The translations under genes and the position numbers were made by a program. Below are positions 55,636 to 64,000 of a DNA stretch of 64,000 nucleotides, one piece after another. The number at the start of each line of letters is the position of its first letter. Position 1 is the stretch's first letter. Source of the DNA: Diabrotica undecimpunctata (Eukaryota; Arthropoda; Insecta; Coleoptera; Chrysomelidae); contig NC_092803.1 of the NCBI RefSeq assembly GCF_040954645.1, positions 14,571,230 to 14,635,229 on the forward strand. Reading direction: 5' to 3'. A model generated the notes under the pieces. That model made no database searches and had not been told where the DNA came from. It saw only the letters and a program-made list of their open reading frames with translations.

Positions 55636-55928
55636 CGTCAATCGTAGAGAAACTGTTTTCATACTAGAGCTGAATGGAACGGTTCTTTTTATTAATTCGA
55701 TTCCAAGGTAGTGAATTAAGGAAATATATAACAAATCACTGGAGGCTTTTATATTGTTATAATTATATAGCTTGTTGATATTTTCCTTGCAGTTATCCAA
55801 GTACAGTTTCCCAAGAATTTTTAAATCACATTTTTTTGAAACAAGTTTATAATGCTCTTTTTTCCAAGTATGCTTTCGAAGCTGTTATCTGTTACCAAAT
55901 CTCGTATTTGTGGACCTAATAAAATATA

Positions 55929-57861
55929 GGGGAAAGTAGCCGAAATTGTAGCAGCGCCAATATTGTACCGCCACTGTATTTATCCTTTATAAGAAATCCA
56001 GAGTTTAGTGGAACTAGTTACTACCTAGAGTTGATTGCTGAAGTTTTACTATCTTCACATTTGTCAATTTTATTTTATCGAATTTTTTGTATTTCATAGT
56101 GTTTCAATATAGTTTTCTAGTTCCATATGTAAGGTTACAGCATCTGTAAAGGTATGTGTAAACCATTTTGGTTTATAAATACAAGAAAATCATGTATTTA
56201 GGTGTATAAAATTGAGTTGCTTCCCTCTGCCGGACCATTTTTAGGTTAGGAATCGTAGTTTATATAAATAAAGTGCAAGTTTCCCATATTGTAAAACGCC
56301 GAGTTTCCTGTAATGTATCGGTACAATTTTAGATACCACTGAGTATTTAAGACCTACTTATTTTTAAAAATAAATAAATAAATAACACACACCGTTCTTG
56401 TGTGTTTTAGATACCCAAAGGAAAATATGAGACTTGGAATGTGGACGACATGAGCCGGATTCTTCAAAAATTTCGTAATGGAGACATGGGATTAAATGAA
56501 TGCTGCGGGCAGTATAGAGTCAATGTGAAGGCAAATAAAGAAACGAAGGATTTTGGCCGAGGAAGTGTGTTACCAACAGTAGTGTAGAAAAAGCTAGTTG
56601 ATCATCTTTTAAAACTGGAGACGTTGATATTTGGCCTCACGATCAATGATTTTAGACGGCTTACATTTCAAATCGTTGAGGAAAATCAAATACCAGATAA
56701 TTTTTATAAAGAATCCCAAAGGGTAGGAAATAAGTGGTTTTATGCTTTTAAAGCTCGTCATAAGGACATAACGTTGACAAAACGGGTGTCAGCACTGTGC
56801 AGAACAAATGTCAAAATGTTATCGCATAAAAAGGTAAAATGCAAATTGGGTCAGTGTCCAGTGGAGAACGTGGAGTCAACACGACAGTTGTTTGCTGTGC
56901 GAGTGCTTCAGGAATTTACGTTCCACCTGTGCTTATGGGTATACAATGATTTGAGAGTTGGTGCTCAACAAGGGAGTATGGTTGAGATATCAGAATCAGG
57001 CTACATGACTAGTGACCTATTTGTAAAATGGCTTTAGCATTTTATTGATTCTGTAAACCCAACAGTAGAAAATAGTTCTTTTGGTACTGGATGGGCATAC
57101 AAAGCACTACAAGAATCCTGAAGCAATTTTACGTACTAGAGAGCACGGTGTAATAGTGCTACAATTTCCTGGACATACGACCCATCGCGTGAAGCCTTTG
57201 GATAGATCATTCTTTAAGCCAATCGCGTGGTCTTCAAAGATTATAACTTTTGTTTGGTTAAAAATGTAAATGACCATGAAGGTAGTGAAACTCGGAGAAA
57301 AGGGAACAGCACAAGAGCAATGGTTTTGACGGGAAGTCTCTATAAAATTAAATTAGAATTAGCTAAACAGCTATAGTTAGCGCAGGAACAGATAAAATAA
57401 ATAAAAAAGAAATTGGGGAAAGTTTAACCGAAATCGTCCAAAAAACTTGTAAGTGCTCCAAAAATAAAACTAGAAGGTAAAAACTAGTCTTAAAAGAAAC
57501 AAAGAATCTGTCAAGAAAAACTTAGCAAAAAAGAAATTGTATTAAACAAAACATGATTAATGGTATTCACAATAAAATTTATTTTACTATACACTGATCT
57601 CTCTATATAGGTTACTACGGGTACAATTAAGAAAACTCATGGTACAATAAAGGCAACTAGTCTTCTAAATTGTACCACTTGCAACCTACCAGGAAAACAT
57701 ATTTTTTAACAGAAAAACTAACGATATCAAGTTCCAAAAATTATCTCGTGTGTGTAAATGTTTATTATTTATCCTGATACATCGTTTAGTTAAATATAAC
57801 GTATATTATTTAAATCAAAATTCGAAATATGTTAACTGGTACAATATTGGCAACTCTCCCC
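55929..57861 (+). mobile_element. pogo-like DNA transposon with TIRs
   Basis: The ends are GGGGAAAGTAGCC... at 55929 and ...GAGTTGCC complement closing at 57861, with a second matching block AATATTGTACC inside each end. TA flanks both sides (55927-55928 and 57862-57863). The 1,933-bp unit holds a broken transposase gene on the plus strand. The left end has about 17 bp between the two TIR blocks that the right end lacks. Confidence 0.75.
56411..57269 (+). pseudogene. pogo-type transposase
   Basis: After an acceptor-like GTGTGTTTTAG (to 56410) the frame reads WNVDDMSRILQKFRNGDMGL, NECCGQYRVNVKANKETKDF, GRGSVLPTVV, stop, then KLVDHLLKLETLIFGLTIND, FRRLTFQIVEENQIPDNF, RVGNKWFYAFKARHKDITLT, SESGYMTSDLFVKW, then DGHTKHYKNPEAILRTREHG and FPGHTTHRVKPLDRSFFKP. 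The helix-turn-helix DNA-binding part and the last catalytic region are present. The middle of the catalytic domain, with the first Asp, is deleted. Confidence 0.8.
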
Positions 57862-57863
57862 TA

Positions 57864-58676
57864 CAGAATGTGAAACAAGGAAATCACCAAAATGTATGGT
57901 TAGAACGGCAAATATTATGATAAAAATTCTCGCTAGAGAATCAGAGATAATAGAAGTGATGGAGTTGTCCATTTTTGTTTAATATGCAACAAACGGAAAT
58001 TTCACCTGGCAACTTCTAAGATTGTCAAAGTCTCAGAGATATGCTGAAATCCACTACTTAAGAACCTTATCACTCTCACTATTCGAGCACCTCACCCCGC
58101 TAGCAAGTGGCTAAAAGAAAGGAAAGATGCGCATTTGATTAAAATAAAAACTTTATTAACAGAGAATTGAAACTCAGTCATAAAAAACATGAAAAATATT
58201 CGTAGTGCTTAGTACATCTATGAAAAACTTGATATACATGTAAAATATACTAGAAATGTAAAAAAAAATAATTTTACGCTTGTTTATTCAAAAGGAAATA
58301 AAATACAAAAATGTTTAAGCAAAAGTAGTCAAACGTGGATATTTTTACTTAATGTATTTTTCTTGTAACCCGACAATATATCTTTCATACGAAAACAATC
58401 AAAGTCACAGTTTTTGTAACAATTAACCAAGTAGTTTAATTGTTTTTACTCATTATCCATAATTTTCTAAGTATAAATAAGTCACACTATTGAAGGCACG
58501 TTCGTTTTTTATTGGTTTACCGGTTTATCAAATAATATTTCAGCTTAACTCACACACCTTCAAAAAACAACACATTAAGCAGCTATTCGTGAGTGGTATG
58601 GCCAGTAATACACAGTCGTACCCGAAATATTGATTCGCCAATAAAAATGTAAGAACTTAAAACTAGTTCTACCGAT
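57864..58676. other. No gene recognised
   Basis: AT-rich DNA, no assignable feature. Confidence 0.3.
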
Positions 58677-58850
58677 AAGGCAAGTAAAAAACCTGTCCCA
58701 AATGTATTTGACTAATAGCAAGTTTTGGGTGTTATCCATTTATAATTGGTATATACTGATTGGTTTATACTATAAGGCGAGTAAAAAACCTGTCCTAAAT
58801 TTATTTGACTAATAGTAAGTGTTGGGTGTTATTGATTTTTTATAATTGGT
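58677..58850. repeat. 97-bp tandem duplication
   Basis: AAGGCAAGTAAAAAACCTGT at 58677 recurs as AAGGCGAGTAAAAAACCTGT at 58774. Each copy is followed by closely similar sequence containing TTTGACTAATAG. The copies have diverged at several sites. Confidence 0.85.
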
Positions 58851-59199
58851 TGTGATTTAGAATAATCACATGGGTAGTTACTTATTTTGGAATAATTTTT
58901 TATTAAATAGGAAATTAGACATTTTTGTTCATTTAGATAAAGGGTCAATATAATATCAAAATAAAACAAAACAGTATAATGTTTGTTGAAGTTTTTACGT
59001 TAAGAAAATATTTAAAAGTAAATATTTTTGAATGCGTCACTCGTAATTACATAGGTACCTGAAACTCGTTGCGTCTACTGTTGTAAATGCGCTTTTCTCA
59101 AACTTTTTCTTAAGTTTTTTTATTAATCTGTTTATTTACAATCTCCTACAAGCTCCTTTACACACGAGCAACATATGACTCAGGGCAGGACAACATCAA

Positions 59200-59385
59200 T
59201 TGAATACAAATCCAAAGGGTACAACAAAGAAATCAAATAAAATAATAAACGTAGGCAACGCCAAATGGGGAACTGCAACAAAAACAAAACATGTGAAATT
59301 TGTTATATACGTAAAAAATTTGTGTGTGAATCTTGTACAAGCAAAATTGAAAAATCTTAGGTTTAATTGTCCTCACAGATATTGA
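59200..59385 (+). pseudogene. Cysteine-rich scrap, perhaps a piggyBac C-terminus
   Basis: One plus-strand frame reads RRQRQMGNCNKNKTCEICYI, then RKKFVCESCTSK. The spacing of cysteines (C-x5-C-x2-C-x8-C-x2-C) resembles the C-terminal zinc domain of some piggyBac-like proteins. Too short for a firm call. Confidence 0.3.
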
Positions 59386-59389
59386 TCTG

Positions 59390-60186
59390 TAACATAAGTT
59401 TCTATATTTGAGTCTGTCCAATATTTCACGCTAATAATTCATTTCGGCCCTTATTGAATCAAGTGAGTTTCGGTATCGCTTCCTGTAATGGTTCACTCAT
59501 ACCTTCCAACCTCTATGATCAACTGCAACGTTAAGATAACTCTGAGTAAATACTAGCGAAAATTGTGTAAATTTTCAGTGCACATCAAGAGAACTAAAGG
59601 GAAATAAAGAGAAAAGATAACGCTTTACAAAGTGGCTCATTTGATCAAACAACGCGAAGAAATTCGTATTTTAGACTTACTATATAATCGAGTGAACACC
59701 CCTTAGCAAACATCCCGTATAACTGTGATTGCCAATTTGCGCTCCTCTACACATTACTTCTCGTATTTTGTTTCCTCAATCGATACGAAAGAAAAGTTCT
59801 AGAGGATTTTCCGTCATAATTGACTCATCATCGTTTTTCTTGGCAAACCCCTAGTTATCGATTCGTCAATCCCATTTTGTTCTTGTCTATTAGATATGTT
59901 CTTGATTAGACCCAGAAAAGTTCGATTATAACGAGTGTCAGATGAGTTTCTTAAAAATATCAGATAGAGCAAGAAATAACACTATACACGCACGGATAAA
60001 AATTTTGATTTGATATATACAATGTATTTCAACACGATGGTTCCTAATAAAAAAGGGAATCGTAGATCAAATGTCAAAAAAATCTTTATCAGAAATTAGT
60101 AAAATTTTATTTAAATGATGTTGTCTCATGTGCTAAGCTATTTTGGAAGCAAAAATATTCTACTACTACTGCTACTTTATGGAAAA
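59390..60186. other. No gene recognised
   Basis: AT-rich DNA up to the AATT that borders the element at 60191. Confidence 0.3.
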
Positions 60187-60605
60187 AATTCTGCCGTCCT
60201 AACATGAAAGGTCCTATCTGCAAAATTTAGGTTTTGAGAAAATCCAGTTTTTGTTTCTTTTCATTGTATAACGCTTGGTTATTTAAGAAACTCTTTATGT
60301 TTTATTTTATATATTATGTCGGGGAATAGAATTTAAATGCTAGTCATAATTTTGATTTATTCTTTCCAGATTATTTGATTTTTTATTATATCATATATGA
60401 AGTACTTTTTTTGTACTACATACTGAAATTGTCCTAAATAAAAGTAAAATTCTAATTAACACTTTTAACTTTATTAGAATAACTTTTAAAACTTAATAGT
60501 CAATTTACATCGTAATATATGTAAAATTGTATAAGATTTTGAGGAATGTGCGCCTTTAATTCGGATATAAGATTATTTTGTCTATCTGTTACACCACGAC
60601 ATGTA

Positions 60606-61501
60606 TTACGAATCTAGAGCCTCGTTAGCGTATCTCATTATAAAAGTATCTTTTAAATCAATAAAATCATTTTTGCACAGATCACAGTTAGCAAGATTTT
60701 CTACATCAGCTTCATGAGATGTGGCGTTTTTATGTATTTCAAATGCTTCGCAGGCCCAGCATTCTTCATTTCCTAGACAGACAAAGGATATATTTGGATC
60801 ATTAGACACACTTTTTCTGTATAATTCGTAAGAAAAATCATGTTTACATCACTGGGAAGGTATTTTCTATAAAGAGCGTGCTCTCTTCTGTGTGTCGCCA
60901 AAAGAAATATCTTGCAAACACACACTTCTTCGGCTTTCTCTGATATTAGATAGTATTTGTAGGAATAAACTCTTGATTTTGAGATGAACTTCTTTTTTTC
61001 TCACTTTATTTTACGCAGCTCAAAACAAATTGTTCTTGGTGTTCTTTTTTCCAATAGCCAGTATTGTGTTTTTGTATACAGTTTACTTTCAGCTTTATCA
61101 ACTGCTTTGTTTATAATTGTGAGCTGTAAAATGAATATCTCGAATGAAATCCTGAACGAAGTTAAATTCGTTTTCTTCTGGTTCTATATCGGATAGGCTC
61201 TCTTACGTTCTTTTAGTTCGATAATTGAATATCTTGAATTACTTAAGTTTACCTGATTAGCACTTGCAGGGGCTAGCAATACGTTGGACAATATCTGTAT
61301 GTTTTTACCAGAGAAAATATTTTGGTTAGATTCGTAACTAGAATCTGACTCATTTCCATTTATATTATTGTCGAGTTCATTGGACGGCACAGGTGCATAA
61401 TCTGGATCATTCTCAATTTTGGCTAAATACAATAAGTTTACATCTATCGCTTTTCCGGCTAAGTGACACTGCATTGCTACTACCGAAGAATATAGTCGCA
61501 T
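60606..61501 (-). pseudogene. Transposase-like protein, N-terminal half (element B)
   Basis: Minus strand from 61501: an acidic region with NGNESDSSYESNQN, then SIIELKERKRAYPI, stop, and in another frame IINKAVDKAESKLYTKTQYW, KAEEVCVCKIFLLATHRREH, ALYRKYLPSDVN. The last open part (60606-60840) reads DPNISFVCLGNEECWACEAF, EIHKNATSHEADVENLANCD, LCKNDFIDLKDTFIMRYANE. The paired CxxC...H and CxxC suggest a zinc-binding domain ahead of a catalytic core that is missing here. In its motif order this half seems to precede the part kept in element A (FHKLRAKKFYQLLE onward). I infer that they belong to one family. Confidence 0.55.
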
Positions 61502-61729
61502 ATGCGTCTATGTTTTTTGCTACCACTACAAATAATAATTACAGTCAGTTATTGATTTATGGTTTATACCTAAGGTAACATTATTTAACTTACCCTTCAT
61601 TCATTTCCCACAATATATATTTACTTAATATACAAAAAACATGAGAAGGCATCCAACGTCTGACAATAACAAATACCTTTTATAATTAGTTATTTGAAGT
61701 TATCTTACATACATGCTTCTGTCTTACTA

Positions 61730-61935
61730 CGCAAAATTGTCCTAACTGATAAATGACAGTATAAAAAGCTCGCTTAAATAGTCCTAACTGCATTTTTAAA
61801 GTTAAAACGGACAATTTTTCTTAGTATATGTGAGATAGGACAATTTATGTTAGTGAACATGGCTTTTTAATCAGTTAGGACAAACCTTTTAGGTATATAA
61901 TAAGGCACTTAAGACGCTTATAGGACAATTTCATT
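61730..61935. repeat. Subterminal GTCCTAA/AGGACAA motif cluster of element B
   Basis: AATTGTCCTAACTGAT, TAGTCCTAACTGCAT, ACGGACAATTT, GATAGGACAATTT, GTTAGGACAAAC and TAGGACAATTT occur between about 61735 and 61935. All share the core of the TIR. They are probable transposase-binding sites. Confidence 0.6.
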
Positions 61936-62124
61936 TTTTACATACATAGATAATCTGTGTACGCATGTCGTGAGCCAATAAAGTTAATTTACCAAATTTT
62001 GCAGATAGGACCTTTCCTATTAGGACGCCAGAATTATATACTATTAAAATTATTATGATAGTCGTAAAACTTTTTTGTGATTTTATCTAGGCGCATTGCC
62101 TGTTTTTTAATTCCTCTTATTATT

Positions 62125-62310
62125 AATATTGTTCTAAAGCTATTTTTTTGTGGCATTTTAAAGTAATTACTATTTAAATGGGAATAAGCCACAATTAAAG
62201 CTTAAAGTAGGTTTATTGACGTTTATTGATTTTCGAAGTGGAAATTGAAACGTCAATAAACTTACTTTAACTTTTAATTGTGGCTTATTCCCATTTAAAT
62301 AGTAATTACT
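62125..62310. mobile_element. Palindromic PLE end, third location
   Basis: The arms 62164-62226 and 62240-62307 are inverted copies of the terminus seen at 12.0, 45.5 and 49.2 kb (GGGAATAAGCCACAATTAAAG). The left hairpin is partly deleted. Flanking sequence GTTCTAAAGCTATTTTTTTG repeats the extended terminus of the 12-kb copy. Confidence 0.75.
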
Positions 62311-62419
62311 CTTATTCTATTGGAATATTGTCAATACATCTCTTTTTACACTTATATACTTCTTCTTCTAATTGTTAACTTAAAAAGTGCTATTTATTTG
62401 TTGGCCTAGAAACCTAAAA

Positions 62420-62565
62420 ATTGCAGAAATACTCTTTTTCCCAAAACCAGGGAACGATCCCAGTGAAGTCTCATCCTATCTACCAATCAGTCTCTTATCA
62501 ACAATCTTCAAATTACTAGAAAAAACTTTTAATTAATAGAATAGATCCAGACTTTATAGGCGCAA
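62420..62565 (+). pseudogene. Jockey-like LINE fragment
   Basis: Plus strand reads ILFFPKPGNDPSEVSSYLPI, then SLLSTIFKLLEKTF, the first conserved block of a jockey-type reverse transcriptase. Confidence 0.65.
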
Positions 62566-63075
62566 AATGTAAATTGTGGATCTATTCTCTAACTCTGCAT
62601 TAGAAAAAAAGGAATATTGCTCGATGATATCACTATAGTAAAATCCCTATTTATCACTCGAACAGCACATATAAATATAGGCGATTTTTAGGTCAGTCAG
62701 GTCAGTTCCTCACGAGCTCTCCTAGAGCTTAATGCTCTAGGGGCTCCGCTTTCTGTTATTTTTCATACTCTGTGGCTTAGAATTATTTTTCGACTTCAAC
62801 TTGGTGTTTTTATTTCGACGAAGAATTGTAATGTAAGAAATATCTTGCCTTTTTAAAGGTAAGACACCGAAGACAAATATTTTAACCAAATCCATTCCCC
62901 GTAAATGGACTTGGATAGAGGAGTATTCGATAGCATTATTCGAAGCCCTTTACAGAGCGTCCGATGATTCAGAAGGTGATTAGATCCTTTTTTGTTCCGA
63001 GACGACAAACAAATGTCAAATCAAAAAAAGGCCAATTGAAAAGACAAGATTTTCTTTGAGGAAGATTACCTGCGG
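62566..63075. other. No gene recognised
   Basis: Between two LINE fragments. The region near 62690-62760 contains GAGCTCTCCTAGAGC and AATGCTCTAGGGG, which form small hairpins. No coding call. Confidence 0.3.
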
Positions 63076-63079
63076 TCGT

Positions 63080-63306
63080 TTTTAGAGACAATTACGATAA
63101 GTACAAAATTGTCAACTAAGCAAACACCTCCACACACTGGAGCTAGCAGACACACCTCTATGTAGGAAGTGTGAACGAGAAAACGAAACTGTAGAGCATG
63201 TCCTATGTGAATGCCCGGAGTTATCGTTAATACGAGAGTACATAAGAGAGATGTCTCCTGGTGACTTGTCCACCTTCCTAGAAATGGCAGGATGGACAAT
63301 GAGCTA
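63080..63306 (+). pseudogene. Jockey-like LINE C-terminal zinc motif
   Basis: Plus strand: KLSKHLHTLELADTPLCRKC, ERENETVEHVLCECPELSLI, REYIREMSPGDLSTF, to a stop at 63304-63306. CRKCERENETVEHVLCEC is the C-x2-C-x7-H-x4-C finger after the RNase H region of jockey-type LINEs. Confidence 0.7.
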
Positions 63307-63499
63307 AGGGTGACAGCTCCCTGGGAGGATGCACAATGTGTCGATTGTGACCTAAGTGCTGTGAAACTTAACTCGCCCTCCCGTCTCTACAGATACAGAA
63401 GTACAAAATTGAAAATTTTGTTAAGATTTTGAGCCTTACCACTGTAAGCTGAACCCGATTGAGATAGGGGGGAGTCAGGTGAAAAGGTGATAACAGAAA

Positions 63500-63651
63500 C
63501 TTACCAACGCCTATAAGTGGCATAAGTATGTCAAGAAAGTAGAAGAAAAAATGTTTGCGGTTGGCAATTTGCAAAAATGGATTGAACCAGTGAAAATTAA
63601 TATAGGAGATGATTCAGAGAATAAGGACGATTTAGATATTGATTGCAATTA
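63500..63651 (+). pseudogene. Transposase-like C-terminal tail, uncertain
   Basis: The plus-strand frame reads WHKYVKKVEEKMFAVGNLQK, WIEPVKINIGDDSENKDDLD, IDCN, stop. The pattern of an amphipathic helix, EPVxINxGDDS and an acidic end resembles the end of some DDE-type transposases. The resemblance is from memory only. Confidence 0.25.
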
Positions 63652-63769
63652 ATATTAATGAACGAGAAATATTTCAGATTTAATGCTCATTTGTGTTTTT
63701 AATACTACATGTACAGTACATTTCATTTATGATATTCTTGTGTATTTTATGTACATATATTTTTTATGA

Positions 63770-64000
63770 AAGCTTGCTGACAGAGACAAGACAAGAATAC
63801 CTAGCGGACTCCCCAACATAGTCAGTACATATACAAGGAGAGGAAGCGAGGGTAGATATCGAAAGAGTAAGGAAGGCTGTAATGACCCTAAAGAATGGTA
63901 AATCCGATGGACCTGAGGGAATCTATGCTGAAATGCTTAAGAATGGAACTCATAAACTATTTGAAAAATTAACTTATGTGATCAATCAGTGTCTAAATGG
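63770..64000 (+). pseudogene. LINE reverse transcriptase start, runs off the window
   Basis: Plus strand: TRQEYLADSPT, then VDIERVRKAVMTLKNGKSDG, PEGIYAEMLKNGTHKLFEKL, TYVINQCLNG at the window edge. The KNGKSxGPxGI block opens the polymerase of RTE-like LINEs. The frame is open to the last base. Confidence 0.75.

Larger units (their letters stand above)
54893..55806. repeat. 303-bp tandem repeat, three copies
   Basis: TTTTCACG...TGGCTGGCTTC recurs at 54906, 55209 and 55512, exactly 303 bp apart. Copies 1 and 2 are almost identical. Copy 3 differs at a handful of sites. Each unit contains the end of a reading frame, about 150 bp of non-coding DNA and TTTTCCTTGCAG. Confidence 0.95.
60191..62031 (-). 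mobile_element. Unfamiliar TIR transposon B, AATT-flanked
   Basis: TIRs at 60191-60228 and 61994-62031 match at 35 of 38 positions (CTGCCGTCCTAA... against CTGGCGTCCTAA...). AATT borders both ends (60187-60190, 62032-62035), as for element A at 38904-40374. The right subterminal region (61730-61935) holds at least six further GTCCTAA or AGGACAA words in both orientations. A broken coding region lies on the minus strand. The element is 1,841 bp long. Confidence 0.85.

Noticed and set aside
1..64000. Bacterial-type operons, riboswitches, CRISPR arrays, tRNA or rRNA genes
   Set aside because: No spaced direct repeats, tRNA box motifs or rRNA signatures were seen. The splice sites and transposon set are eukaryotic.

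Overview
This window looks like an AT-rich stretch of a large insect genome, possibly a beetle. That guess rests on the mix of transposable elements, not on a diagnostic host gene. No rRNA, tRNA, CRISPR array or operon-like gene packing is visible. The only convincing single-copy host coding signal is one spliced exon near the left edge (343-595). Nearly all other protein-like sequence is transposon-derived and mostly broken.

Layout. 0-3.2 kb: a Penelope-like element (PLE) 3' end, the host exon, then LINE C-terminal ends on the minus strand. 3.7-6 kb: a Tc1-like element with both terminal inverted repeats (TIRs), a THAP-domain element with perfect 18-bp TIRs, and a piggyBac tail. 7.4-8.35 kb: a short PLE with a target-site duplication (TSD). 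8.5-10.35 kb: a PIF/Harbinger transposase gene with an intron, split by a LINE. 11.1-13.4 kb: a piggyBac relic that holds a palindromic PLE end and itself sits in PLE sequence. 15-21 kb: LINE pieces plus a GC-rich fold-back element. 23-26.5 kb: PLE pieces separated by (TA)n tracts. 29-31.2 kb: a LINE interrupted by a second copy of the 7.4-kb PLE. 33.2-36.9 kb: two longer LINEs back to back. 38.9-42.8 kb: a TIR element with an unfamiliar transposase-like ORF, then a pogo-like gene. 45.5-49.3 kb: a young inverted PLE pair with one intact 498-codon reading frame. 49.5-58 kb: mariner, restriction-like-endonuclease LINE, Tigger, piggyBac and pogo relics, plus a 303-bp tandem triplication. 60.2-62.0 kb: a second unfamiliar TIR element. 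62-64 kb: LINE pieces.

Three things stand out. (1) Two elements (38904-40374 and 60191-62031) have long, nearly perfect TIRs, AATT on both sides and complementary halves of what looks like one transposase family I cannot place with confidence. (2) Two copies of one short PLE differ by a precise 222-bp GT-AG intron, present in one and cleanly absent in the other. (3) Six PLE families end in the same fold: a CTGAAGA-like box, a hairpin, GAAA, a tiny self-complementary segment, C, and a closing stem. This matches the layout of the hammerhead ribozymes known from PLEs.

The elements record a nesting history: LINE into Harbinger, PLE into LINE, PLE into piggyBac, piggyBac into PLE, and fold-back element into LINE. 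They do not form a pathway. Boundaries given to the base come from TIRs or TSDs that were read directly. Other boundaries are approximate.
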